Below, in pieces: positions 40,880-50,066 of a DNA stretch of 64,000 nt. The DNA is taken from contig NZ_JALDAY010000014.1 in assembly GCF_022698165.1 (NCBI RefSeq), positions 1 to 64,000 on the forward strand, read 5' to 3'. The notes under the pieces were generated by a model, which did not search any database, was not told where the DNA came from, and saw nothing but the letters and a program-made list of their open reading frames with translations. A program made the position numbers and the translations under genes. The stretch is from Streptomyces cylindrosporus (GTDB lineage: Bacteria; Actinomycetota; Actinomycetes; Streptomycetales; Streptomycetaceae). Positions within the stretch are counted from its first letter, which is position 1; each line of letters begins with the position of its first letter.

Positions 40880-41593
40880 CTACACGCCGACCGCCCCCAG
40901 CAGCGTTCCGGCCGCGTACGTGACGCCCATCGCCAGGGCGCCGCCCACGACGTTGCGGAGTACCGCGCGGGTGGGGTCCGCCGCGCCCAGGCGGGCGCTG
41001 GTCCAGCCGGTGAGGACCAGGGCGGCCAGCACCGACACCACCGTGACCCACAGGCGCCAGCCCGCGGGCGGCAGGACGATCGCGAGCAGCGGCAGCAGCG
41101 CACCGACCGTGAACGCCAGGAAGCTCGCCCACGCGGCGTGCCAGGGGTTCGTCAGCGAGTCGGGGTCGATGCCGAGCTCCACGCGCGCGTGCGCCCTGAG
41201 CGCGTCCCGTTCGGTCAGCTGCTCGGCCGCCTCCCGGGCCACCTCGCGGGACATGCCCCGCTCCTCCAGCAGCTGGGTGAGCTCCTCCAGCTCGGCCTCC
41301 GGCTGCTCGCGCAACTCCCGCCGCTCCAGGGCGAGGGCGGCCATCTCCGAGTCGCGCTGGGTGGAGACGGACACGTACTCGCCGGCGGCCATGGACATCG
41401 ACCCGGCGAGCAGTCCCGCGAGGCCGGCGGTGAGCAGGGCCGAACGGCTGTCCGTCGCGCCGGCCACGCCGACGACGAGGCCGGCGGTGGAGACGATGCC
41501 GTCGTTCGCGCCGAGCACGCCGGCCCGCAGCCAGTTCAGCCGCTCCGCCAGGGCCCCGCCGTGGGCCTCACCGCTGTGCGTTGGTTCCGTCAC
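40880..41593 (-). CDS. VIT1/CCC1-family membrane transporter
   Basis: The 237-residue protein has five helices and the VIT1 block LRAGVLGANDGIVSTAGLVVGVAGA at the N-terminus, with SMSMAAGEYVSVSTQRDSE (helix-bend and cytosolic metal-binding segment) and a Glu-rich middle (about 85-140). Relatives move iron or manganese out of the cytosol. The GTG at 41593 is the start. No neighbour indicates the metal. Confidence 0.9.
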   Translation of the reverse strand: MTEPTHSGEAHGGALAERLNWLRAGVLGANDGIVSTAGLVVGVAGATDSRSALLTAGLAGLLAGSMSMAAGEYVSVSTQRDSEMAALALERRELREQPEAELEELTQLLEERGMSREVAREAAEQLTERDALRAHARVELGIDPDSLTNPWHAAWASFLAFTVGALLPLLAIVLPPAGWRLWVTVVSVLAALVLTGWTSARLGAADPTRAVLRNVVGGALAMGVTYAAGTLLGAVGV

Positions 41594-41651
41594 ACGGGGA
41601 GGATGCCACCCCGGGCGGGGTCACAGGGGCATCGACGCTCCCCGGCCGCCG

Positions 41652-42881
41652 TCACCACACCCGCACCCTCGCCCCCCGAGCGAAAAGCGGACTCGTCGCG
41701 TCCGCCGGAGGCTCGGGCAGTGGTTCCGCGACTTCCGCCACCGTCGGTCCCACCTTTGCCGCGATCGGGTCCAGGAGGTCGAGGTCGAAGCCGTAGACGC
41801 GGGCCGCGTTGCCGCCCAGCATCGCCGTGAGTTCCTCGCGCGGCACGCCCGCGTAGGCGAAGCGCAGGCCCTCGCGGGTGTACGGGTAGGTGCCCTCGTC
41901 GTGCGGGTAGTCGCTGCCCCACATGATCTTGTCGACGCCGATGCGGTCGCGCAGCGGCACCTCGTGGGGGCGCATGAAGCTCGCGCCGACGAAGCAGTTG
42001 TCCTGCCACACCTCGGACGGCGGCTTGCCCATGCGCGCGGCGAGGCCCGCGCCGAACTTGGACTCGGCGGTGCCCGCCTTCGTCGCGGCGGCGACCAGGC
42101 GGCCGTGGTAGTAGTCCAGCATGTCCAGCACCCCGGGGATCCAGCCCGAGCCCTGCTCGGTCAGGACCAGCTTCAGGCCGGGGTGGCGGCGGAAGGCGCC
42201 GCCGAACACCAGGTGCCACAGCGCGCGGTGGGAGAACCAGGTCGTCTCGACCATGAAGACCGCGCGGGCCGCCGGTTCGTCGCCGAGCGGCGGGGACGCC
42301 GAGCCCGCGTGGTGGTTGACGGGGACGCCCAGTTCCTCGCAGACGGCCCAGATGGGGTCGTACGACTGCGAGTGGAGTTCCGGCAGGCCCGAGCCCGGCG
42401 GGGTGCCGGGGAGCATCAGGCCGCCCCTGAGGCCCGCCGAGGCCGCCCGGCGGATCTCCTTGACGGCCTCCTCGACGTCGTTGAGGAGGATCTGGAAGAC
42501 GCCCGCGCGCCGGCCCGGTGCGGCGGCGCAGAAGTCCGCGAGCCAGCGGTTGTGGGCGCGCAGTCCGGCCCAGCGCCGTTCGAACTCCTCGGGCGCCGGG
42601 GCGGGCGCCATCAGTGAGCCGGAGGGGAAGAACGGCGGGATGGTGTTCGGGAACACCACCTCCGCGACGATGCCGTCCTGTTCCAGCTCCGCCAGGCGGC
42701 GCTCGGAGTTCCAGTTCTTGTCGGCCGTGTCGGCGAGCAGGTCCTCGTACGGGTTGACGTACGTGGCCGCCCAGTCGTCGAACTCGTCGTGGTAGCGCTT
42801 CTCCAGGTACGGCTTGTAGTCGAGGAGGTCGGCTCCCGCGTGGCAGTCGGCCGAGATGACCGTGTACCGCTCGTCGCTCAC
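41652..42881 (-). CDS. Amidohydrolase-family protein (ACMSD-like), first paralogue
   Basis: The 409-residue protein belongs to the amidohydrolase_2 group, TIM-barrel metal enzymes that include decarboxylases. Metal-site blocks: ISADCHAG (N-terminal D-x-H form), VNHHAG, and MWGSDYPHDEGTYP with the conserved Asp. The GTG at 42881 overlaps the stop of the upstream paralogue by 4 bases. It is last in a four-gene operon with the second amidohydrolase, an SDR and an acetoacetate-decarboxylase-like gene, which suggests catabolism of a carboxylic acid. Confidence 0.9.
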   Translation of the reverse strand: MSDERYTVISADCHAGADLLDYKPYLEKRYHDEFDDWAATYVNPYEDLLADTADKNWNSERRLAELEQDGIVAEVVFPNTIPPFFPSGSLMAPAPAPEEFERRWAGLRAHNRWLADFCAAAPGRRAGVFQILLNDVEEAVKEIRRAASAGLRGGLMLPGTPPGSGLPELHSQSYDPIWAVCEELGVPVNHHAGSASPPLGDEPAARAVFMVETTWFSHRALWHLVFGGAFRRHPGLKLVLTEQGSGWIPGVLDMLDYYHGRLVAAATKAGTAESKFGAGLAARMGKPPSEVWQDNCFVGASFMRPHEVPLRDRIGVDKIMWGSDYPHDEGTYPYTREGLRFAYAGVPREELTAMLGGNAARVYGFDLDLLDPIAAKVGPTVAEVAEPLPEPPADATSPLFARGARVRVW

Positions 42882-44161
42882 GGTGTCACCCCCAGGGTCG
42901 GGAAGTCATGGTCCGTCAGCCAGTGCCGGCCCACCTCGCGCGAGCGCGCCCAGGACGCCTCCACGGCCTCCTGGTCGTCGTCCTGGCCGAGGTCGGCCGG
43001 GGTGGGGCCGATGCGGCGGGCCAGCGGGGTCAGCCTCTCGACGTCGAAGCCGAAGACCTCGGCGGCCGCCAGGCCCAGCATGCGGCGCGTCTCCGCCACA
43101 GGGATGTCGTGGAAGGTGCGGCGCAGCCACGCGCGCGTGTCGGGCCAGGTGCCCTCGGGGTGCGGGAAGTCGCTGCCCCAGAGGATGTTGTCGACGCCGA
43201 TCTCGTAGCGCTGGGCGAGTTCGCGGCGCTTGGTGTTGGTCGCGCAGACGAAGACCTGGCGGTCGAGGTACTCGCTGGGCGGACGCCTCAGCTCCGCGAA
43301 GGGCGACAGCTTCTTGCCGCCGTGCGCGCCCAGGTAGAGGCGGTCCATGAACCACAGCAGGTTCGGCAGCCACCAGCAGCCCGACTCCGCGACCCCGAAC
43401 CTGAGTCCGGGATGGCGTTCGAAGACGCCGGACCAGAGGAGGAACCACAGCGGCCGGGCCGGCCACCAGGTCACCTCGCTGACGAAGATGCCCAGATGGT
43501 CACCGTACTCGTGGCGCGGCGCCGATCCGGAGTGGGTGAGCACGGGCATCCCGCAGTCGGCCGCGGCAGCCCACACCGGGTCGTAACGGCGGTCGTGGTA
43601 CGGCTCTTTGTCGCCCCACAGCGCGGGGATCATCAGCGCGCGCAGCCCGGACTCCCTGGCCCGGCGGATCTCGGCGACGACCTTCGGCACCTCGGCCGTG
43701 ATCGGCAGCAGGGCGACTCCGCAGTGCCGTTGCGGGTTCTGCGACACGAAGTCGGCGAGCCAGCGGTTGTGCGCCTGCGCGCCCGCCATGCCGAGCTCGG
43801 GGTCGTGGTCGCCGGACAGGCCCAGGCCCACGCCGAAGGGCGCGGCCGTCCGGCTGTCCACGGCGTCGGCGTCCGGGAAGACCACCTCGGCCGCGACCCC
43901 GTCGCCGTCGAGTTCCTTGAGCCGCTGCGCCGTCTCCCAACCTCCGCGCAGCCCTTCCTCGTTGTCGTGGAACCACTTGGTGGCGAAGGCCTCGTTGCGG
44001 ATGCCGAGCCGGGTCATGTCCTCGCGACGCCGCTCGCGTCCGGCGAGGAACTCGTCGAAGTCCCGGTGGAAACGCGCGTCCAGATAGGGCCGGTACTCCT
44101 CGGTGGGCAGTCCGGCGTGGCAGTCGGAGGAGATGATCAGGTACGGCTCCCGGTCGGTCAC
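42878..44161 (-). CDS. Amidohydrolase-family protein, second paralogue
   Basis: The 427-residue protein is homologous to the gene just downstream, with matching ISSDCHAG, GMPVLTHSGSAPRHEYG and LWGSDFPHPEGTWPDTRAW blocks, but the two have diverged clearly. A local heteromer or two successive steps are both possible. The GTG at 44161 follows GGGGGTCGAT; earlier in-frame codons are rejected because they run into the upstream SDR gene. The stop overlaps the next start (GTGA). Confidence 0.9.
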   Translation of the reverse strand: MTDREPYLIISSDCHAGLPTEEYRPYLDARFHRDFDEFLAGRERRREDMTRLGIRNEAFATKWFHDNEEGLRGGWETAQRLKELDGDGVAAEVVFPDADAVDSRTAAPFGVGLGLSGDHDPELGMAGAQAHNRWLADFVSQNPQRHCGVALLPITAEVPKVVAEIRRARESGLRALMIPALWGDKEPYHDRRYDPVWAAAADCGMPVLTHSGSAPRHEYGDHLGIFVSEVTWWPARPLWFLLWSGVFERHPGLRFGVAESGCWWLPNLLWFMDRLYLGAHGGKKLSPFAELRRPPSEYLDRQVFVCATNTKRRELAQRYEIGVDNILWGSDFPHPEGTWPDTRAWLRRTFHDIPVAETRRMLGLAAAEVFGFDVERLTPLARRIGPTPADLGQDDDQEAVEASWARSREVGRHWLTDHDFPTLGVTP

Positions 44162-44190
44162 ATCGACCCCCAAGTCGGTCCAGGATGCGG

Positions 44191-45075
44191 TCAGTCGAGG
44201 ATGAAGCTCTCCAGGTACGACGGGTTCGCGCGGTCCAGCATCGACTGTGCCCGTGCGCGGATCTGGGCGTCGCTGCGCTCGCTCGGGGGCAGCAGCCAGA
44301 AGCGGTCGGCGCGGATGCCCTCCACCACCAGCTCCGCGACCTCCTCGACGGGCGTGAAGTCGACCTCCTTGCCGGCGGCGCGCATCGCGCTCTCCCACTG
44401 GTCGAGGGTGCGGTACGGGGTCCTGCGCGGGCGTTCCTTGGCGTACCGCTCGGGCCGGTTGCGGTGCGACTCCCACAGGCCGGTGCGCAGCATGTGCGGG
44501 CCCGGGAAGAGCACCGACGCGCCCACGCGCGCGTGCTCCGCCCTCAGGTGGGCGTACAGGGACTCGGTCATGGTGACGACGGCCGCCTTGGTGACGGCGT
44601 ACACGGAGGCGGTGGGCAGCGGGGCGATACCACCGTCGGCGGAGGACGTATTGACCACATGACCGGGTTGACCCGACTTGATCATGTGTGGAAGGAACGC
44701 CTGTATGCCGTGGAAGACGCCCCACACATTGACGGAGAAGGCCCACTTCCAGTCGTTCGGTTCGTGCTCCCACATCCGGCCCTCGGCGCCCGAGCCGACC
44801 CCGGCGTTGTTGCACAGCACATGGACGGCGCCGTACGTCTCGTACGCCGACTCGGCGAGTTCGAGGACCTGCCGGCGCTCCCCGACGTCGACCACGCGCG
44901 CGTGCACGTCGGCGCCCTCGGCCCGCAGACCGGCGGCCGCCTTGTCGAGCGCGGCCTCCTCGACGTCCGCGAGGACCACCTTCAGCCCCTCGGCCGCGAA
45001 CCGCCGCGCCATGGCCAGCCCGACCCCGCTCGCCGCCCCGGTGACGACGGCGACCTGCCCTGCCTGAAGCTCCAT
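44191..45075 (-). CDS. Short-chain dehydrogenase/reductase
   Basis: The 294-residue classical SDR has TGAASGVG (about 12-19), NNAG, a catalytic Ser in VNTSSADGG and YAVTKAA. The C-terminal extension (about 215-294) is longer than usual. It starts at 45075, sharing its first base with the stop of the upstream decarboxylase-like gene, so it is coupled to it. In the operon it could oxidise or reduce a keto/hydroxy intermediate. Confidence 0.9.
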   Translation of the reverse strand: MELQAGQVAVVTGAASGVGLAMARRFAAEGLKVVLADVEEAALDKAAAGLRAEGADVHARVVDVGERRQVLELAESAYETYGAVHVLCNNAGVGSGAEGRMWEHEPNDWKWAFSVNVWGVFHGIQAFLPHMIKSGQPGHVVNTSSADGGIAPLPTASVYAVTKAAVVTMTESLYAHLRAEHARVGASVLFPGPHMLRTGLWESHRNRPERYAKERPRRTPYRTLDQWESAMRAAGKEVDFTPVEEVAELVVEGIRADRFWLLPPSERSDAQIRARAQSMLDRANPSYLESFILD

Positions 45076-45872
45076 CAGGCGCTTCCTTCCGGGGGGCCGT
45101 CGTGGACGTGCAGCGGGTCGTCGTAGCGCTGGTGGATGTACGGCAACAGGGCCTCCGCGCTGACCCGTTCGACGACCTTGCCCCGCTGGTCGCTGGTCTT
45201 CTCGCCGATGGTGATGTCCACCAGGCGCAGGACCGGGAGGTCGGCCACCGGGTCGTACATGGACTCGCGCAGGACGACGTCCCCGGTGACGCGCTCCAGC
45301 CTGCGCACCTTCTCGTTGCGCACGCAGTGCACGAGGACCGGGTCGGCGTCGAAGCCCGAACCGGCCACCGCGGGAAGGAACTTGAAGTAGAAGTCGGTCT
45401 TCCGGGCGGGCTCCGGCGGCGGCAGCTCCCCGCTCACCGCGCCGCGCACCTCGACGAAGGCGATGCCGTGCCGGGCCAGCGAGGCCCGGACCAGGAGCCC
45501 GTCCCGCTCCACCGTGACCTCGCCCAGCTTCTTCGGCTCCCCGAAGACCTCACGGCCGCCCGTGAGGGCTCGCTCATGGGTCATCGGCATGACGAGCGGA
45601 TACCAGCCGTCGATGTCGTCGTGCCGGGCGGCGACCGCGAACGAGCCCGCGCCCAGCGGGTATCCGGGCAGGTCGACCTTGCTGATGTTGACCCGGGCGA
45701 GCGGCCGGTCGGCCGGTTTCAGCGGGGGTGGCAGGACCGCGGCGAGCGCGTCCGGGTCGGTCTCCCAGACGGCCACCACCCCGGTGGACCAGATGTCGGG
45801 AAGCCGTGCGCTCGCCGTGCGGGCGGCGCCGATCTCCGCCTCGGTGCGTGGGCCGTACCGTACGCGTGCCAT
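45075..45872 (-). CDS. Acetoacetate decarboxylase-family protein
   Basis: The 265-residue protein has GWYPLVMPMTHERALTGGREVFGEPKKLGEVTVER, in which the second Lys of EPKK fits the Schiff-base lysine of acetoacetate decarboxylases. Some family members act on other keto acids or as aldolase-dehydratases. It is the first gene of the four-gene operon; its promoter must lie in the 150 bases shared with the divergent exonuclease gene. Confidence 0.88.
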   Translation of the reverse strand: MARVRYGPRTEAEIGAARTASARLPDIWSTGVVAVWETDPDALAAVLPPPLKPADRPLARVNISKVDLPGYPLGAGSFAVAARHDDIDGWYPLVMPMTHERALTGGREVFGEPKKLGEVTVERDGLLVRASLARHGIAFVEVRGAVSGELPPPEPARKTDFYFKFLPAVAGSGFDADPVLVHCVRNEKVRRLERVTGDVVLRESMYDPVADLPVLRLVDITIGEKTSDQRGKVVERVSAEALLPYIHQRYDDPLHVHDGPPEGSA

Positions 45873-46025
45873 CCGTCGTCCCGCCCCTCACAGACCGTCA
45901 ACCGTCGGGCGGGGAGCACGCTTGCACCAGGTGCGCGAAAGGTCCATAGCCGCGAGCCCGGACATTCCGTGCGCGCGGCCCCTGTTGGCCGGGACTGTCA
46001 GTCCCGGCCCTTATCCTCAGGAACC

Positions 46026-47006
46026 ATGCTCGAAGACCGTACGACCGCAGCGTCCTCCCCCATCGCGTGGCCGGCCGCGTATCCCCAGGGGTACGCGGTC
46101 GTCGACGTGGAGACCACGGGCCTGGCCCGGGACGACCGGATAATCTCCGCGGCCGTCTACCGCCTGGACGCGCGCGGCGAGGTCGAGGACCACTGGTACA
46201 CGATGGTCAACCCGGAGCGGGACCCGGGGCCGGTGTGGATCCACGGTCTGACGAGCGAGATGCTGGAGGGCGCGCCCCTCTTCACGGACATCGCCGAGGA
46301 GTTCGCGACCCGGCTGGAGGGCCGGGTGCTGGTCGCGCACAACGCGGTCTTCGACTGGCAGATGATCGCGCGGGAGTACGCGCGTGCGCAGCGCGAGGCG
46401 CCGGTGCGGCAGCGGCTGTGCACGATCGCGCTCTCCAAGGAGCTGGGCCTGCCGCTGCCGAACCACAAGCTGGAGTCGCTGGCCGCCCACTTCGGCGTCG
46501 TACAGCAGCGGGCGCACCATGCGCTGGACGACGCGCGCGTGCTGGCGGAGGCGTTCCGGCCGAGCCTCGTGGCGGCGGCGGCGAGGGACGTACGGCTGCC
46601 GCTGCTGGAGTGCCGGCCGTTGACGGAGTGGACCGACCGGCCGGTGCCGCGCCAGTCCGGGGGCTACGGGAGCTATCGGCCGACCAGTTGGCGCCCGGCC
46701 CGCAAGCGGCCCGCCTGCCCGTACCCCAACCCCGGGCGTTACGAGGACGGCAGGCCGCTCAAGCAGGGCATGCGGGTCGCCTTCTCCGGCGACACCTCCG
46801 TCGAGCGGGACCTGCTGGAGGACCGCGCGGTGGAGGCGGGGCTGCATGTCGCCACCAGCATCTCCCGGCTGACCAGTCTGCTCGTCACCAACGACCCGGA
46901 CTCGGGCACCTCGAAGGTGGTCAAGGCCCGGCAGTTCGGGACGCCGGTGGTGGACGAGGCGGCGTTCGGACAGCTGCTGAGGGATGTCGCGCCGGCGGAC
47001 GAGTGA
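46026..47006 (+). CDS. DEDDh exonuclease with C-terminal BRCT-like domain
   Basis: The 326-residue protein is an epsilon-type 3'-5' exonuclease: motif I VVDVETTG (D27, E29), motif II VAHNAVFDWQMI, motif III RAHHALDDARVLAE. A C-terminal BRCT-like module (about 245-322, MRVAFSGDTSVERDLLEDRAVEAG) follows a basic linker. Epsilon-like exonucleases of this kind are common in Streptomyces beside the true DnaQ. The ATG at 46026 is the start; it is divergent from the catabolic operon. Confidence 0.9.
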   Translation: MLEDRTTAASSPIAWPAAYPQGYAVVDVETTGLARDDRIISAAVYRLDARGEVEDHWYTMVNPERDPGPVWIHGLTSEMLEGAPLFTDIAEEFATRLEGRVLVAHNAVFDWQMIAREYARAQREAPVRQRLCTIALSKELGLPLPNHKLESLAAHFGVVQQRAHHALDDARVLAEAFRPSLVAAAARDVRLPLLECRPLTEWTDRPVPRQSGGYGSYRPTSWRPARKRPACPYPNPGRYEDGRPLKQGMRVAFSGDTSVERDLLEDRAVEAGLHVATSISRLTSLLVTNDPDSGTSKVVKARQFGTPVVDEAAFGQLLRDVAPADE

Positions 47007-47086
47007 CCCGTACGGACGGGTGATTGCCACGCGACTCGCCCACCGCCCGCTCGCCCGCGCGGCGCCGACGGCTCACCCTGTGGCGC

Positions 47087-47320
47087 ATGGCGAGATGCGA
47101 AGTTTGCGGCAATGACTACGGAATGACCTTCGAGGTGCACGCGCAGGGCGCGATTCATGTCTTCGACTGCTTCTCCTGTGCGATCCATCGCATGGCACCC
47201 ATCTGCGAGCACTGCCGGGTGCAGATCATCGGGCAGGGCGTCGAGGCCGAGGGCCAGTGGTACTGCGGTGCCCACTGCGCCCGCGCGGCCGGGAAGGCCG
47301 GCATCGTCGACAAGGTCTGA
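47087..47320 (+). CDS. Small Cys-rich zinc-binding protein
   Basis: The 77-residue protein has four cysteine pairs: C4-x2-C7, C28-x2-C31, C40-x2-C43 and C60-x3-C64. That is enough for two zinc sites; it resembles prokaryotic metallothionein-like or zinc-ribbon proteins. No other function visible. The ATG at 47087 is chosen because Cys4 begins the first pair; an upstream in-frame ATG at 47024 is less likely. Confidence 0.82.
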   Translation: MARCEVCGNDYGMTFEVHAQGAIHVFDCFSCAIHRMAPICEHCRVQIIGQGVEAEGQWYCGAHCARAAGKAGIVDKV

Positions 47321-47390
47321 GCACCCCCCGGACCGCCTCCGGGCCACCCCTGGCGAGAGCACCCCGCGACCCGAGTTGTACCGTCGTGGG

Positions 47391-48188
47391 GTGTACCGCT
47401 TCCTGTTGACCCGGCAGTGGGTGATCCTCACGCTGGTCGCCCTGCTCCTCATCCCCACGATGATCAGGCTGGGCATCTGGCAGATGCACCGCTACGAGGA
47501 GCGCAGCGCCCGCAACCAGCTGGTCTCCGACGCGCTGCACGCCAAGCCGGTGCCCGTGGAGGAGCTGACCTCGGCGGGCCACACGGTGACCACCCACGAC
47601 CGGTACCGCACGGTGACGGCGAAGGGCCACTTCGACACCGAGGACGAGGTCGTCGTCCGCCGCCGCACCAACTCCGACGACGAGGTCGGCTACCACGTGC
47701 TGACCCCGTTCGTGCTGACGGACGGCAAGGTGGTGCTGGTCAACCGCGGCTGGATCCCGTCCGACGGCCCGAGCCAGACGACGTTCCCGAAGGTGCCCGC
47801 GCCGCCGAGCGGCCAGGTCACCATCCAGGGCCGGCTGATGCCGGACGAGACGACCGCGGCGAGCGGCATCAAGGACCTCAAGGGCCTGCCGGACCGGCAG
47901 ATCATGCTGATCAACAGCGAGGAGCAGGCCCGGCGGCTGCACGCCGAGGTGCTCGGCGGCTACCTCCAGCAGACGGCGCCCGAGCCCAAGGGCGACACCC
48001 CGGAGCAGATCTCCGACCCGGGCAAGGAGGACGCGCCGCTCAACTACGCGTACATGATCCAGTGGTGGCTGTTCGCGGCGGGCGTGCCGTACGGCTGGTG
48101 GGTTCTCGTACGGCGGGAGCGCCGGGACCGGGCGGAGAAGGCGGCCGAGGAGCAGGCGGCCGAGACCGGGGAACCCGCGGCGGTCTGA
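47391..48188 (+). CDS. SURF1-family cytochrome oxidase assembly protein
   Basis: The 265-residue protein has an N-terminal helix (about 9-28), a periplasm-facing beta domain with RLGIWQMHRYEER, VLVNRGWIPSDGP and TIQGRLMPDE, and a C-terminal helix in NYAYMIQWWLFAAGVPYGWWVLVRRE. SURF1 helps insert heme a into cytochrome aa3 oxidase. The GTG at 47391 is the start. Neighbours do not include oxidase genes. Confidence 0.92.
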   Translation: MYRFLLTRQWVILTLVALLLIPTMIRLGIWQMHRYEERSARNQLVSDALHAKPVPVEELTSAGHTVTTHDRYRTVTAKGHFDTEDEVVVRRRTNSDDEVGYHVLTPFVLTDGKVVLVNRGWIPSDGPSQTTFPKVPAPPSGQVTIQGRLMPDETTAASGIKDLKGLPDRQIMLINSEEQARRLHAEVLGGYLQQTAPEPKGDTPEQISDPGKEDAPLNYAYMIQWWLFAAGVPYGWWVLVRRERRDRAEKAAEEQAAETGEPAAV

Positions 48189-48246
48189 ACCCCCGCCCAC
48201 CGCGGCCGTCCCGCCTCACTCGCCCGGCCCACCACCGGATTGCCCC

Positions 48247-50061
48247 GTGGGCCCCCCGGGAACCCGCAATCTCGTGCACCCCCGTATCGAGGACTACGCC
48301 CTCATCGGCGACGAGCAGACGGCGGCCCTGGTCGGCAGGGACGGGTCCGTCGACTGGCTGTGTCTGCCCCGGTTCGACTCGGCGGCCTGCTTCGCGCGGC
48401 TGCTCGGCGACGAGGAGAACGGCCACTGGCGGATCGCCCCCAAGGACGCCGACGGCCCCTGCACCCGCCGCGCCTACCGCCCCGGCACCCTGGTCCTGGA
48501 CACCGACTGGGAGACCGACGAGGGCGCCGTGCGGGTCACCGACCTGATGCCGCAGCGCGAGCGCGCCCCCGACCTCGTACGCATCGTCGAGGGTCTCCGC
48601 GGCCGCGTCACGGTGCGCAGCACCCTGCGGATCCGCTTCGACTACGGCTCGATCGTGCCCTGGGTGCGCAAGTCCGGCGGGCACCGGGTGGCCGTGGCCG
48701 GACCCGACTCGGTCTGGCTGCGCAGCGAACCCAAGGTGCACACCTGGGGCAAGGACTTCGGCACGCACTCGGAGTTCACGGTCGAGGAGGGCGAGAAGGT
48801 CGCGTTCGTCCTCACCTGGCACCCCTCGCACGAGCCGCGCCCGAAGCTCCTGGACCCCTACAAGGCGCTGCGCGCCAGCGTCCGCGACTGGGAGAAGTGG
48901 TCGCGGCGCTGCCGCTACGACGGCCCCTACCGCGACGCCGTCGTCCGCTCCCTGATCACCCTCAAGGCCCTCACCTACCGGCCCACCGGCGGCATCGTCG
49001 CCGCCCCCACCACCTCGCTGCCCGAGGAGCTGGGCGGCGTCCGCAACTGGGACTACCGCTACTGCTGGCTGCGCGACTCCACCCTCACCCTGAACGCGGG
49101 CCTCTCGGCGGGCTACCGGGAGGAGGCCGAGGCCTGGCGCGACTGGCTGCTGCGCGCGGTCGCGGGCGACCCGGCCGACCTGCAGATCATGTACGGCCTC
49201 GCGGGCGAGCGGCGGCTGCCCGAGGTGGAGCTGCCCTGGCTGAAGGGGTTCGCCGAGTCGGCGCCCGTACGGATCGGCAACGGGGCCGTGGACCAGCTGC
49301 AGCTGGACGTGTACGGCGAGGTGATGGACTCGCTGTCCCTGGCCCGCAGTTCGGGCCTGTCCACGAAGCCGCACATGTGGGCGATCCAGTGCTCGCTGGT
49401 CGAGTGGCTGCGGTCGCAGTGGCGGCAGCCGGACGAGGGGCTGTGGGAGGTGCGCGGCGGGCGGCGGCACTTCGTGCACTCGAAGGTGATGGTGTGGGTG
49501 GCCGCCGACCGGGCCGTGCGCGCGCTGGAGAAGGACCCGAAGCTGCCCGGCGACCTCGACGGCTGGCGGGAGCTGCGGGACGAGGTGCACCGCGAGGTGT
49601 GCGAGAAGGGCTTCGACGCCGGGCGGAACACCTTCGTGCAGTCCTACGGCTCGGCCGAGCTGGACGCCGCGCTGCTGCTGATCCCGCGCGTCGGCTTCCT
49701 GCCGCCGGACGATCCGCGGGTCGTGGGCACGGTCGACGCGATCCGCGCGGAGCTGGACCACGGCGGCTTCCTGCGCCGCTACAGCACCGACGGCACCACG
49801 GTCGACGGGCTGCCCGGCGAGGAGGGCACCTTCCTGGTGTGCTCGTTCTGGCTCGCGGATGCCCTGCACATGACGGGCCGGCGCAAGGAGGCCCGGGAGC
49901 TGTTCGAGCGGCTGCTGGGGGTCGCCAACGACGTGGGGCTGCTCGCCGAGGAGTACGACCCCGTGCAGGGGCGCCAGCTCGGCAACTTCCCACAGGCGTT
50001 CAGTCACATCGGGCTGGTGAACACCGCCCTCGCCCTGTTCGGGGACGAGGGGGCAGGATAG
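48247..50061 (+). CDS. Glycoside hydrolase family 15 (glucoamylase/trehalase type)
   Basis: The 604-residue protein has an N-terminal beta domain (about 10-240) opening IEDYALIGDEQTAALVGRDGSVDWLCLPRFDS and an (alpha/alpha)6 barrel with NWDYRYCWLRDSTLTLNAG, which carries a catalytic-region motif, and GTFLVCSFWLADALHMTGR. No signal peptide, so it acts inside the cell. The mycobacterial members of this branch are trehalases, so trehalose or maltodextrin is the likely substrate. The GTG at 48247 starts it. Confidence 0.9.
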   Translation: MGPPGTRNLVHPRIEDYALIGDEQTAALVGRDGSVDWLCLPRFDSAACFARLLGDEENGHWRIAPKDADGPCTRRAYRPGTLVLDTDWETDEGAVRVTDLMPQRERAPDLVRIVEGLRGRVTVRSTLRIRFDYGSIVPWVRKSGGHRVAVAGPDSVWLRSEPKVHTWGKDFGTHSEFTVEEGEKVAFVLTWHPSHEPRPKLLDPYKALRASVRDWEKWSRRCRYDGPYRDAVVRSLITLKALTYRPTGGIVAAPTTSLPEELGGVRNWDYRYCWLRDSTLTLNAGLSAGYREEAEAWRDWLLRAVAGDPADLQIMYGLAGERRLPEVELPWLKGFAESAPVRIGNGAVDQLQLDVYGEVMDSLSLARSSGLSTKPHMWAIQCSLVEWLRSQWRQPDEGLWEVRGGRRHFVHSKVMVWVAADRAVRALEKDPKLPGDLDGWRELRDEVHREVCEKGFDAGRNTFVQSYGSAELDAALLLIPRVGFLPPDDPRVVGTVDAIRAELDHGGFLRRYSTDGTTVDGLPGEEGTFLVCSFWLADALHMTGRRKEARELFERLLGVANDVGLLAEEYDPVQGRQLGNFPQAFSHIGLVNTALALFGDEGAG

Positions 50062-50066
50062 GGGCC

